Below, piece after piece: positions 1-11,835 of a stretch of DNA of 64,000 nt. Under the pieces are notes generated by a model that saw only the letters and a list, made by a program, of their open reading frames with translations, was not told the DNA's origin and made no database searches. The stretch comes from Branchiostoma floridae (Eukaryota > Chordata > Leptocardii > Amphioxiformes > Branchiostomatidae), in NCBI RefSeq assembly GCF_000003815.2, contig NC_049989.1:3199691-3263690 (forward strand), read 5' to 3'. Position 1 is the stretch's first letter. The number at the start of each line of letters is the position of its first letter. Made by a program: the position numbers and the translations under genes.

Positions 1-480
1 TTCTTCTTCGTCTTCCATTTGAATATTACTATATTTGGAAATCATACACTTCTAGCACTGATGTGTACGTCCTTGTAATCAATTACGTATCGTTAATGTA
101 TTTGTGGTCAGATAAATAGTTTTTACGGGTCGGGCTGTTTGTGGGAACGAAAAATGAAAATGTAGATCGATAAATTAAATATACAAAGATTATGCTGATG
201 GATATTTTTTCGTTCTGCATCTTCTGTTGTCTCTAATATCCTGCTTTTCGTTTCCACAAACAACATGGCAAAACAACTAGCATGTTAGGGGGGATCGAAA
301 ATCTGACCAACTGCACCAAAGAACGCTCAGACAAGATGAAGGAAGGAAGAAATTATCAAGGTAATTCAATTCTGCTTATTTTCGCTGATGCTCCTGAAGT
401 GAAGAGTGGTAGAAGTTATCGACAATAGTGTAGAGAAGATAAAAAGAGAAAACTTAAGTCAGTGTATCCTCATTAGTTCC
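1..480. other. no recognisable gene; left edge, within intron 1 of the truncated bark-A gene
   Basis: No exon, RNA gene or repeat could be supported here. Because bark-A exon 1 ends at 1399 on the minus strand and its intron runs leftward, this stretch is presumably intron 1 of that gene. It is AT-rich with only short chance reading frames. Confidence 0.5.
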
Positions 481-1320
481 TCATTTGCATATTTAGTATC
501 TGCATATGTTCCATCTATCATAATTTACATGTGTTACATTTATTGAAGTCCAGTTATTGCAAACAATTGGATTTTACAATATCCTCATTACTTATGCAAA
601 TTAAATCCTCATTTGCATAACATGTATATCATTATAAACATCTTTGCCTAAGCTACCTGCATGCCTAAAATAATGGCAATCCGTCGTTCCTTTCTGCAGT
701 TATCCTCTTTGGAATGTCTTGAGAAAAACGCCCCTAAAGTTCCAAAATTACATGTTAGGGGGCTGAAACTTGCCCCACTTTGTCATGACACTGAAAGCCA
801 TCTACCACCATATCATGTCAACAACTTATCATGTCCGGGACAAGAGATACATAGAAAAAAAAACTGCTAAGATAGAATATCATTAATTATGCAAATGTGA
901 TCCTATTTTGCATTAATTGTATTTCATTTTGTACAATATTGTCTACGGTACCTACATACAAAAAAATCATGAAAATCTGTTGTTCCTTTGTTGAGTTATT
1001 CCCTTAAGAAGTTTTTGACAAAAATGTCCCTGCCATCCCCTAGGGGGGCCCAAACTTATGTCCCTTCTTCCTGAGCACAAGAGCTATGTAACACTCAAAA
1101 ATCATGACCATAACTTGTTCAAAACACGAGATAGCAAAACCGGAAGTTACGCTGCAGTACCGAAGGAAGCCGCTAGAGGACCCCAAATCTAATCATTTCC
1201 AGCTTTCATCACACCCTACCAACACACCAAGTATGGAACCAATCCACCCTGCCGTTCTTGAGTTATCTTGTTGACACACACACAAACAGACAGACAGACA
1301 GACACATAAACGCTAGTGAA
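481..1320 (+). repeat. dispersed repeat family, copy 1 (ends in CA/CAGA-rich tract)
   Basis: The stretch has short blocks shared with 13200-14460, 28250-29000 and, inverted, 25880-26450: repeated attatgcaaat motifs, a block ending in caccctaccaacacaccaa, then ctcgagttat-like sequence followed by acacac/cagacaga simple sequence. No protein coding is visible. It lies in intron 1 of bark-A, and an inverted copy lies at the mirror position in intron 1 of bark-B, so the insertion may predate the inverted duplication. Confidence 0.6.
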
Positions 1321-1398
1321 AATATAAACTCCATGACATTTCATGGAGGTAATTACGTTACAACATTGAGTACTAATAAGTTTTGTCATAGCACTCAC

Positions 1399-1644
1399 AG
1401 CTATCAGCCGTCCAAGCACGGTCATGCCGACCCCCTCCGGGAACAACAGCCGAACCCCCGCCTCCACCGTCAGGGTTGCCGACTCGCCGACGATGATGTC
1501 ATTTGTGACGTTGTACGGACTTCCCGACAGACGGATAGTGTGGTTGCGATAGTAGGATCCACCTATGTCGTCGGAAACCGCACCGGACAATAATCCAGAT
1601 AACAGCAGGGAGAACAGAAAAACGCGCCACCACAGAGGCCCCAT
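1399..1644 (-). CDS. bark beetle/Anakonda-like protein, copy A, exon 1 only (partial; rest lies left of the window)
   Basis: The reading frame starts at an ATG (1644) and runs 82 codons to a GTGAGT donor after 1399. It encodes a signal peptide ([21 protein letters not shown]) and the start of a beta-helix ([33 protein letters not shown]). Length (246 bp) and phase equal exon 1 of bark-B at 25373-25618, and the two peptides differ at only a handful of residues. Drosophila bark/Anakonda organises tricellular junctions; that role for this gene is inference. Whether the rest of the gene survives cannot be seen, as the gene reads out of the left edge. The reading frame continuing past 1399 is intronic. 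Confidence 0.8.
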
Positions 1645-3939
1645 GGTGACGACTGCCTACGGCTTCGTAACCTGCACTGGACTATTGCGTGTCTGTTTAC
1701 ATATCGAACTTGTGTACCGAGTGTCCAAAGACCAATTTATAACAATCAAACCTGGACAAGTTTGATCATGCTGCCACCATCCCATAAATGACCTCTTTTT
1801 ACCCGGCAACGTAATCTCCCCCCTCTTTGTGACTTTGGAACAGTCCCAATAAGGAAACAAATTCCGCAGATACAATGTTATTGCCATATGTTTGCAAATG
1901 TCTATCTTTGCTAAGCATAGCAATTCTGAAGTACAGCTCAGTTGAAATCGTTCCAATAAGGAAGAACATTCCACAGACAGAACCTCGCCACCGGGCATGT
2001 TTTGCTTGTTAGCATTTTATTGAGCACAGCAAGGCTGCTGACTCAGTTGGCATCGTTCCAACAAGGAAAAATCCATGGACAAAGTCTCGCCACCTGACAA
2101 ATATTGTTGGAGTCTAAAGTAAATCTTGACATTTGATTTAATGCCACTTACAATGGTCGCACGGTGGCGCTGTGTTTAGGGTTGTCGGCACAAAATCTGG
2201 ACCGTCCAATGAGATTGAACACCTGGCAGGCACCGATGTTTTGCTCTTGGAAAAGACCACGTAACACCTATTTTCTCACTTGGCTTAGCTGTAGCACCAA
2301 TATTCTCACTCGGCTCAGGTGTAGAAAGTACCTAGGTTCGGATAGACACGTTCCTCGCATAGAACGCTGAATGGAATTCCCGTTTTTTAGGACAACCACA
2401 TACACCTCGATCACGTAAAAGAGCCCACCCCACTTATCGAAAAGACTAGGGCCCTTCCCGGTGTGAGGTCAAATAAATCTGCCTGGCCTGGATATGCAGC
2501 TGGTGTTCTACAAATCTGGTGTGTTACGCCATGAGCAAGTGGTTTACAGGGTATGCAATACAAACAAACATATGATACCGTTATGTACTGTTAGGCTGTG
2601 ATGTTTATATTGTAAACCATGTTTTATGAATAAAGATGTTTTAAGAAATATAAAAGAACAAAGCCCAATAGTTGTTTCATGTGGCATGGAACCATTCTGG
2701 CAACTACAGTGGTATGACAAACTATCTGGGGTGATTCAGCTGTCGACATATAGAGATATATGTTGACAAATTTTACCACTTCAAGTGCCGGTACAGAGTA
2801 AGTCAATATAACTAGCCCCTTGTGGTGGCACAAAACACTTTATCAGCAGATCTCTCTAGCTGATACGAACTGTACATCTAATGGCCGTGTATGTACGTGT
2901 ACGTGACCGACCTGACTGACACGTAAGACACGTGCACAAGTGGTGTCGAGTAGGTTGATAAAACTGACGACATGTTATGACCCAGTTTACCAAATAGGAT
3001 TTATTAACAGAGGTGGTACAGCTTAATCAGCAGTATAAAGAGCCTACATAATACATATTACATTACTAGTAACTGTCGGCTGTTTGCTTGTGATCTGTGA
3101 TTGTTTGATCTAATTAAGTAGGGCGTTCTGCAACACTTTTAGTCTTACTTTACCAGCATTTCAAAGTTGGTGTATACGTAGAACTTATCATTCAGGAAAG
3201 GGACGAGGACAAATCCACGCGATACAAATGAATGGTGAGGATTTCCAACATATATATTAATACTTGAAAGAAAGCTGAGATGGCCTAGGTGTCAAATGTT
3301 GTGATGTTCAGATAGTATCGTGGACAGAGTCTTCATGTGCCAGTAATAAAGCAAACAAAAATGCAATCATGAAACTTTGAACTGAGCATTTGCACACTTG
3401 AAACCTGCGCATACTGAACCTTTGACGTTACAAACTTAAGGTAAACAACATAATCAGTTATTTCAACCCTTTTTTCGTATATGAAACAACCTGTGTGACC
3501 AATTGCAAGTTAAACAGAATACAACAGAGTAAGGACCAGTGAAAGAACAAATTCAGATAAAAACCCTATCCTATATTTTTAAAAAAACCTCTGTGTCAGC
3601 AATCTACTGAGAGCTCGGTAACAGTCTCAGCCTAGGAATGTTTGCATATCAACCCAGCGATAAGTTGAACTTATCTACAATATCAAACTTCTGTATCACA
3701 CGAATGTAATTAGTTACACAAAAACGGGTGTGCTGCCTTTCATTGTGTCCACGAAACTGTGACAGTGATAATGGTGCCACTGGTTACAGATGTTAATAGG
3801 ACTGAGAAAACACGGCAGCTCATTTATGTACCCCCGCCTCCCAATACACAAAATTTACAAGGAAGCTGCAAACTGTACATGTATTATACTATGCTTCACC
3901 ACCCTATCTAAGATACTACTCCCCTCATCGTCCGAGTAA
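1645..3939. other. intergenic: 5' flank of bark-A and 3' flank of MAM-A
   Basis: No gene is seen. Blocks at about 2000-2130, 2390-2480, 2500-3110 and 3190-3240 match, inverted, the 23680-25110 flank upstream of bark-B. This conserved flank is therefore the likely promoter-side region of both bark copies. The reading frames present are short and not conserved between the arms. Confidence 0.6.
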
Positions 3940-4177
3940 AGGTGGTATCTCACTGCACTTGCGTCAAGCCTGCGTTACTGCGGGGTTCGTTTACTGCGTC
4001 ATGGTTTTGTTATTTTCTCCGACTTTTTTTATGATTTAACGTTAGATATTTCGTAGTGCGTAAAAGTATGACTTAGAAGACGACAAATTCTGAAATTCTG
4101 AATCTCTGAAATTCGTTTATTATCTTTCGAACTTCACAGTGACGCAAGGTTGACCCAAGTGCAGTGAGACTGTACCT
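3940..4177. mobile_element. 238 bp MITE with ~40 bp terminal inverted repeats and TAA target duplication
   Basis: The left end (AGGTGGTATCTCACTGCACT) and the reverse complement of the right end (AGGTACAGTCTCACTGCACT) match with few mismatches over about 41 bp. They are flanked by TAA at 3937-3939 and 4178-4180. A 3 bp TWA target duplication is typical of PIF/Harbinger-derived MITEs; the family assignment is inference. It sits about 55 bp downstream of the MAM-A stop codon and has no counterpart downstream of MAM-B. Confidence 0.8.
4116..4121 (-). promoter_or_regulatory. candidate poly(A) signal of MAM-A, inside the MITE
   Basis: TTTATT on the plus strand gives AATAAA on the minus strand, 114 bp past the MAM-A stop. 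It is the first canonical hexamer seen downstream of that gene and lies inside the MITE at 3940-4177. The MAM-B signal at 23065 has no MITE. Use of this site is inference. Confidence 0.4.
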
Positions 4178-4234
4178 TAAACCTATTATATCACATGATA
4201 AAGTTTATCATTCTAGTCATCAAAATGCCTGACT

Positions 4235-7200
4235 TTACATGTATGGATGGCGGTTGTTCTGTGAATGCGGTGACAAATTTTGGTATTGGTTATACCGGAG
4301 ACTCTGATACCCGTCCGGATTTTGCTCACGCGTAGGAACACCCAAATGTTGGTAGTGGTCATGGCGAAGACTCTGATATCCGTCCGGGTTTGGCGCGTGC
4401 TCAGGAACGTTTAATTTCTGATAGGGATCGGGCCGTAGGCTCTCATAATGCGCAGGTGGACGGGAATTTAAGTCTTGATAATGGTCGTGACGTAGCCGTT
4501 CACAGTCTTCATCATAATTGTTCCTGATATGGTTCTGGTTCGGGCCGTGCATGTTCGGATCAGATCTAGATATTGGCGGCAGAAAGTCGTTCTCCGTCTC
4601 ATAAGTATCTCTTCGGTATCCATGCCTGGTGTGTTCGTCCGCCATGTTTTTCTCGCGGTGGTCACCATGCCGCCTACCTCTTTTGTCTACTCGGCGCGGA
4701 GATGGGAACAACGTTTTGGCCTTTACTGATGAAGAATTGTGATCGCCACCCTTATTAGTTTTCACGGGCTGCTGTGATGATGCTTTTGCCCCGAAAACTT
4801 TCTCATCGTTTATTTCCATGTAAACGTCGGTTTGTGAAGATGAAATAGCTGACAGCGACCTTTGGTCTTGTCGTGACGTCACATGTGCCACCACGTTAGG
4901 CAACTCCTCGTAGATGTGTTCGAATGTGGGGTTCTCAAATTCGACCCTTCCATTGGGTAAGGCGTGACCCTCGGAAGCCGACGTATTTTCGTCCGTGACA
5001 TACTTGACCTTTGCGTGTCCAGAGCGAGTCCCTTTCCTGTGAGAAGGAAGTAATACTGTACATTAGACATCGATAGTTCACAGAAATTTTGTCCGACAAA
5101 GAATTATTAATTTGAAACCAGAACATGTTAGCAGAAGAATGTTTAGATTGCACATGTTTGCAAACGACAATTTATGCAGATAGACGATAGACACAAAAAA
5201 CATTGAAGCAAATGCTACAGCTTCGCTTGTGCAAAGAGCTTTTATCATTCTGTTTATCAAAAGCTCATTGGCTTGTGTTACCGAATCTTGAAATAAAAAT
5301 TATTATCGTCGCATAAAGCAAACTAATAACAGGATACATAACAAGAAAAATGATTCTTACTTCATTTTGAAGCATACAGTCGCCACAACCCCTGCCACAG
5401 CCCCGCAGACCAGACTCAGTACCACCGCCACAGCCACGATGGTAGTCGTGGCGGTGTTGTTGGTTTGACCAGCAGAAATATGGCCTCCAGCGGTGGTCCC
5501 TGAAATAAACAAAAGCAGTCTAATATTTGTAATATGTATGAAGCCGCAGCATAACATGCAAAGTTATTTACGTTAGATTCATTATGAATCCATCAAAACT
5601 TTATAACATGATGAAGAAAATGCTTGGTATTTCAGACACAGGTGTAAATGGGTGTCTTAGTTGAGAGCAGACGGAAAGAAAGTGCTTGTAAAGTGTAGCC
5701 ATTTTTACCGTAGAACTACGCAATCTTATTGGCCATCAATGGGTGTGTGATTGTTTATGTTTGCTCACCTAGTCCAGTGGTATGAGATGACTGTGTGAAG
5801 CTTGTTATTGTTGGCCTAGCCGTGTGGGTCGTTCTGTCTGTTGTCATGTCTGGTGGCAGTGAATCAGTCGCACTTGTAGTTGGTGATGGCCTACCGGGTG
5901 TCCACGATTGTCCTGTAGAGATGCTCGATGATGCTTCTGTTGACGTTGCGGTGGAAGTTTGTGCTCCTGTTGTTGTTTTCACGCCGGTCGTGGGTGAACC
6001 AGTCTGCAATGTGGTCAGTCTGCCGGTTGTTGACGATGACCCTGTTGCGATGGTTTTGGCTGTCGATGATGTTTCTGTCGGTATTGCCGTAGATGACTGC
6101 CCTTTTGTCACAATGGGCAGCGTTGAGAGATCGGTACTTGTGCTGGTGGACGAGGGAGTAACACTTGCAGTGGTAGAAGAAGCCGCAGAGGGGATACCTC
6201 CGGTTGTTGAAGATAGCTCAGTTGTAATTTTGAAGTTTGTCGATGATGTTTCTGTCGGCGTTGCCGTAGGTGATTCCCCTGTTGTCACAATGGGCAGCGT
6301 TGAGAGATAGGTACTTGTGCTGGTGGACGAGGGAGCAACACTTGCAGTGGTAGAAGAAGCCGCAGAGGGGATACCTCCGGTTGTTGACGATAGCTCGGTT
6401 GTGATTATGAAGTTTGTCGATGATGTTGCTGCAGTTTCTGCGGACTGTGGGACTGATGTTGAGAAATGTTCACTTGTACTGGGAAATTGGGCGGTGATGG
6501 TAGGTGTAGGAGGTGCAATTGCAGTCACTGTGGTAGATGAAGGCATACTTTCGGTTGTCGACCATGAACCTGTCACGATGGTGGTGGATGCCGATGGTGA
6601 ATCTGTCGACGTTGCTGTAGATGTCTGATCTGCTGTTGTTGCTGTTGTACTGGACGATTGGGTTGTGGTGGTGGAGGTGGAAGGCAAAGGCACCATGGCA
6701 GAGGCAGGAATAAACTCTGAAATATTGAAATACCATCAGCTATATTTTCAATACCCCAAACATATCCTGAAGGTTTAAAAAAAATGAGGAGCCTGTAAAC
6801 ACCAACTAAAGTGTGCAAAATGACAAATGTAAAGCTTGTAGCATAAAGATGTGTGACGAATAAATGAAATTGCGAAGCAGCAATTGACAGCTAACGTCAC
6901 AAACAAAAAGTGCAGTAATGTACCACATTGTCCTCTGTACTGAATCACGTCAACATCATCTATAGCGATGTCTCCCCTGTAGCTGCTGCCACGAACTGCT
7001 TCAAACACCACCGTAGACTCAGTGGTGCCGTCAAGCGGGAGCTGATGTTCGAGAGAGGTATACGTAAAGCCCCCTTCACACGAGAGCACGAATGAGCCGG
7101 AATGCCGTCCGAATGAAATTTTTTTTCCATTCGTGGCAATTCCTCGCAATTCGTACTGTATTCTAAACATTCTTACTGCATTCGAGATATTCGTCCCCGT

Positions 7201-10200
7201 TCGCTTGGCTGGCTCGAAAGTTTTTGACATGTCAAAAACTTTCGAGCTGCATTTGAAGTGGAGAAATATCGAATGACATTCGAATTGTATTCGAAATGCA
7301 GTCTGAACGCATTCTACGGCGTTCCAACATTATTCGAGACATTCTGATCTCATTCCATGGAGAATCGAAACGGCAAGCCATTTCGAATGCGACTCGAATG
7401 CATCTCGATTACTGCCCGAAGATTTCGATATTGAAAGAATTTAGCTGGAACGCACCTCGAATGCCATCAGAACGCGGCTGGAATGCAGTCGGCACGTCCC
7501 GATTGGTCCACGAATGACTTCGGACTAATTGTATCACCGCCAGCCACATGCCGCCGAATCGCATAAAAGCCACAGCAGCTGTCACTTGAACGTCAGTTGG
7601 CATAGAGGAATCGCCTGGTCAACACCACGCTATGGCTCCCAGGAAAAAGACAGCCAAAGTCAAGAAGTCCACCTCTGCCCGTGGCCGTGGACGGGGTAAA
7701 GGGGCTAGTGTAAAAGAAGCTCATGAAGAGCCAAGTCCTGTTGCTGAGGATACTCCATCACCTCCAGTGTCTGAAATTGTAGACCCTCGCCCTCCCCCGA
7801 ACTTCCCAGATTGAGATTGTGGCGGAGGTCCATCAGGAAGATGCACAGCCTTCCTCTGACAGTGATGGTGATCTTTCTCTCACTGAGTCTCTGAGCAAGA
7901 ATGATTCAAGTTGGGTTCGAAGCGCATTCTATTTATTCCAACTACATTCTGATAAGGCTGCAAGAATGTAGGTCCATTTCGAATTCCCACTCGAATGCGG
8001 CAAGAATTTTGCAAAGTCTTCATTCGGCCTGGTTCGGCTTGATTCGTGCTAATTCGATTTCCGTGTGAAGGCCCTTTAAGATAGGGCATCCTTACATTGG
8101 AGAAGTGAATTTGTATCATCATGAAGATCGAAGTGTGCTAGCGACTAACGTATCTATTATTTTACTACTTACTTGCCCTTGTCGCCAAAGGTTGCCCTGT
8201 TCATCGGAGAGGCTCCATATGGGGACCTCGGAGCCCCCACTCTCTTTCCTGTGAACGTTAAGAGTGCCGATATGGAGGCCGTATATGTGGTACCAGAACG
8301 TCACGCAGTAGCTGGTGTGGCTTGAAGACGAGGGGATGATGGGAAGTGTAGGAGATAACAGGCGTGCTGTCACACCTGGGTCGATGCTGGAAGCCTCGAA
8401 GTACATGTAGTGCCCTGTAAGTGAGCATCAACAGCAACTACAGTGACTTTTCTAGCCTGTAATACTCATCACCATGCTCTCTAGTAATGAAACTATTAGA
8501 TTAATTTCTTAATTCCATCGCAAAATGATCGGTGGTGCAATGTGAACTATTATTTCAATTTCTTCCTGTATAGGAAGAGTTTTTCTTACCTGCAACAGTA
8601 CCCAAGGTATGGTCAAAGCCAGGCCCCGTATCGTCGGTACTCGTATGCCATTGATGCCACCTCCAGTCAGCCGAGTCGTGAATGTCCTGTCGGTACCCAC
8701 AGATTGACGACAGTTCAAAGGTACAGGATGGAGAGGCTAGCGGATATGGTGTTGTTGTGGGCAGCACTGGAAAATAATGCAGTGATATTGGTCTTAGGGA
8801 TAACCATTAACCCACACACTATACGCATTGCCAGCCTTTATCATTTACAATTATGGCACTATGTCTTTAGTACGTCATACAGCACTTATATTATTCCTCG
8901 GCATCATTATCACTTAAGAAGATAAATGCCAATGATGCCAGTTCACCTTTGATTCAGTACATACAGTACATATTTGTTCAGTTACATGTTTACCTGTCGT
9001 TGGTATCGGGACACAGTCATCGCTGACAGAGACGTCATCGATAGCGATGTCCCCTCTGAAGCTGTTTCCGCGAACGGCCTCGAAGACGACGTTGAAACCG
9101 CTGCTTCCGTCCAGCTGCGCATGTCCTAACGTCCAGGCGTTTCCCTGGTTACCGCTTAGTGTCCAAACTGGGGTTCCCAGGGTGCCCTGCGTCCTGATGT
9201 ACACATTAAGGGTCGCTATGCTGCTTCCGAACATGTGGTAGTAGAACCTCAGGCAGTAGGGAGCACTGCTGGCAGGGAAGGACGAGGAGACAAGGCGGGC
9301 AACTTCGCCTGGACTACCTGTTGATGTCTCCAGGTACATATAGTAACCTAATGTCAACAGGAAGTGGAAGAAATTCGTACATGTAAGGTAGATTGTAATT
9401 ATGATAAAACTATCTGTATAATGTGGGTAAAAATTATTGGTTGAACAAAAATTAAACAAAGGCTACATAATGAACAGGAAATGGAACAGAATCTTAAATT
9501 GTAAGTTATAAGTTATCAAGGATGTACCAATGGTTTTCATATCTAGTTAAATGTTTCTCTGATTGATACAAAGTAAACAAAAATACAGAAATGATGTTAA
9601 ACGTAATTTCAATGTCTCTGGTTTTCATCTAAAGGACAACCGCATCTGAAAAGTTAAATCTAAAAAATATACATTCTTTAAATATCTACTCGTGAACAAA
9701 TGACACATAGTCAAGCATGTTCTTACCCGCAGACGTGCCCAGAGTATGATCATCTGACGGCCCAGTGTTACTGGTAGGTGTATCACCGGCATGACGGGTC
9801 CAGTCCAGGTTATCTGTGGTGTCCTGGGTGTACCCGCACAGGTCTCTGTTCTCAAAGTCACACGACCAGGTTGTACATTGGCCTAGGTGACAGAAAACGT
9901 ATTAGGGATAAAATTAATCCGTCAGCAAACCATTCTAGAGAATATTCCACTCGTGTCATCTGTGTCAGTAGATTAACATATATAATGTTATTGCTATATT
10001 TATATATGCACAATGAATTTTATGATCTTGTCGCAGTCAGTCAGTCCACATCAATACCTCTGTTGATCCAGGCGTACCGTCGCAGAGACATGCACCAGAA
10101 ATCGGATACTGAATGCAGAGATTTTGCAAACTAAAGAGGTGGTTGATAGGGTAGAGTTGTGAAGTGTCTGCTGTAGAAACGCTGCAGCACAATATCCACT

Positions 10201-10642
10201 ATACAAAACAAACGCCATCTGTTATAGTGAGCAATGCATATGTTAGTGACAGCCACAAATAATCGCGCGGAAATTTGTACTGTGACCTTTCCAAACTCTC
10301 TGCACAGTGTAATTATCAGTGCTATTCGACACCAAATGCTTTAAACGTGGTCGTTTCTGGCTATCATAAAGTAGCTTAGGTGTCTATAATCTACTTCCAG
10401 GGGTCCTACACTCGCTCCCTAAAAGATCCCCCAAAAAATATTTGTTTTGAGGACGTTAGGCAGGCTTGGTAGTGAATTGGATTGCAGCCAGGCTAATCTC
10501 AAAACGCCACAGTACCGATGACTGTTAAAAGTACTTTGTAGAATGTCGGCTCTCAACCTCTGAACGTTTAAAGATAAGTCATACCTGTTGGTAAATGTTG
10601 CACAATTAGGAGGAAAACGCAGCCGACCACAAACGAGTCCAT
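4235..10642 (-). CDS. MAM-A: two-MAM-domain, mucin-stalk, single-pass receptor-like protein with YxxL-rich tail (997 aa, 9 exons)
   Basis: Exons on the minus strand: 10642-10585, 9882-9727, 9347-8994, 8766-8590, 8414-8173, 7041-6924, 6716-5769, 5499-5361, 5036-4235. All junctions are GT-AG and phases join (2994 nt). Residues 1-19 are a signal peptide ([19 protein letters not shown]). MAM 1 spans about 22-189 ([27 protein letters not shown]). MAM 2 spans about 190-368. A single 948 bp exon encodes a Ser/Thr/Pro mucin-like stalk (369-684). One membrane helix (about 703-727) has a GxxxG motif. The cytoplasmic tail of about 265 residues has repeated YxxL motifs (YQDL, YESL, YQKL, YQSL, YQHL, YQSL, YQNL), including YQDL-x7-YESL, which is ITAM spacing. 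MAM domains are adhesion or dimerisation modules; a signalling or endocytic role is inferred from the tail. It is the inverted paralogue of MAM-B. Intron 5 is swollen by a TIR element. No named orthologue is recognised. Confidence 0.85.
7068..8076. mobile_element. 1.0 kb TIR DNA transposon in intron 5 of MAM-A
   Basis: The left end AGCCCCCTTCACACG and the reverse complement of the right end AAGGGCCTTCACACG share the core CCTTCACACG. They are flanked by TAA at 7065-7067 and 8077-8079. The interior is rich in attcgaat/gaatgc motifs and holds a basic 60-codon frame (7632-7814, [12 protein letters not shown], Lys/Arg/Gly-rich then Pro-rich) that might be the start of an element-encoded protein or chance. 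The same intron in MAM-B is only 113 bp, so the insertion postdates the duplication or was lost there. The TWA target duplication points to a PIF/Harbinger-type element (inference). Confidence 0.7.
10140..10430. repeat. block in MAM-A intron 1 that matches MAM-B intron 1 in direct, not inverted, orientation
   Basis: The runs gtagaaacg, gtgagcaatg, atatgttagtgacag and ggctatcataaagtagc occur in the same plus-strand order at about 16305-16635. The rest of the intron matches in the expected inverted sense. This marks a micro-inversion in one arm. Confidence 0.65.
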
Positions 10643-11835
10643 GGTGCTTTCATGTGTCCCTCTTCAAGCGTTGGCGAGCACACGGAAATGCTTGCACAAG
10701 CTCGACGGAACAGCCTCTTGCACCGGCCAAAAGAAAAACATTTATCAACCTTAGCTCAGCGGTTTGAGCGTGACGGATTTATACAGTGGAATGTTTCCTC
10801 ATCTTGTAGGCACTGTAAACTTGCCGTGAGACGTGTGACCTAAGCAAACAGTTGAAGTGGAGTTAACCTGGGAAACCGTGCCGACTATATTGCAAATTGG
10901 TTGTTAGACGTTGAATAGGTGATTGATAACGTCGGTTGCAGTCCGACGATAAACAGCACGTTTGCGCGCTTGTCTCAAACGCCGTGCGCAGAACCGTTGA
11001 ACGTTACCTAGCGTTGTCACGTAACTTGGCAGAAGCAGTAACAATGGCTATAGATAATAATACTTATGCTATTGAATATCATTTTGGCAACACCTTAAGG
11101 GCGACGGCACTGAAAATATTCTAAAAATTGCGCAAAAATGTCCTCTTGAGAATTGATTTTGTATCAATAGTGAGGAAGCCGTATGGACAGGTCTGCATCG
11201 TATTTTGGTACATGGTATGTGGGTAGGTGCCAGTAAGACCGAGGGTAAGGGCATTTTGAACACCCTGGTAGCTTTTAATGAAGCAGAACTTGAAGCCGTT
11301 TATTTTGTGAGCAAAGGCACTTCGGCCAACAATCGGCCAGTACAACACGGCACTTTAGGGGTGACGTAACCATCAGCACATGCGCCTAGAGCCACGGTGA
11401 GAGAGCTCAAATAAAAACAAGGCTTTAAACCATTGAAAAGCCTTTCTTGGTGGGATTTTATATGAAATCTGGGCATTTTGGGAGTGACTGCAGTAGGAAA
11501 GACCCTACACTTGTAGAATTAGTCGTAAAAAATGACCTTCCTCCATTGAGGGGGTTTCCGCACCCCCCTGAAATAGTGGTTTCGTCGCCAGAATGCTGTT
11601 TTCAGCCAAATGGGCTCTAATTAGGGGGGTGTATCAAAAGATTAGCTGTATAGAAATTCTTGCAAATGAATTTGCTGAGACTGGACATAGTAGGCTATCA
11701 TTTGAAGGTTAGTTTGTATGGCTTGAACTTTTTATGCTTGAGGTAATTGTATGTTTCCTCAACTCTCCCAATGGAACGCATGTATTACTGGCGGAAATTC
11801 TAATGGCATCGGCTCCCCTTATCATGTAATGACGT

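Larger units (their letters stand above)
1399..11050 (-). repeat. left arm of a ~10 kb imperfect inverted (head-to-head) duplication
   Basis: This stretch is, in reverse complement, related to 15590-25618. Matching landmarks are bark exon 1 (1399-1644 with 25373-25618), the intergenic blocks 2400-2480 with 24600-24680 and 2500-3110 with 23790-24560, all nine MAM exons, and the 5' flank 10643-11050 with 15590-15983. Coding exons look roughly 90% identical by eye; intergenic DNA matches in blocks interrupted by transposon indels. Outer and inner boundaries are approximate. It may extend left of 1399, since a related repeat occurs in both first introns. Confidence 0.85.

Noticed and set aside
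5795-6628. Long plus-strand frames opposite the MAM-A mucin exon (Val-rich)
   Set aside because: They are antisense shadows of the low-complexity Ser/Thr coding exon; the same happens at 20720-21661. No splice or domain evidence.
7632-7814. Basic 60-codon frame starting [12 protein letters not shown], histone-like in composition
   Set aside because: It lies wholly inside the TIR element at 7068-8076, is Lys/Arg/Pro-rich without a fold, and is absent from the other arm. Kept only as a note under the element.
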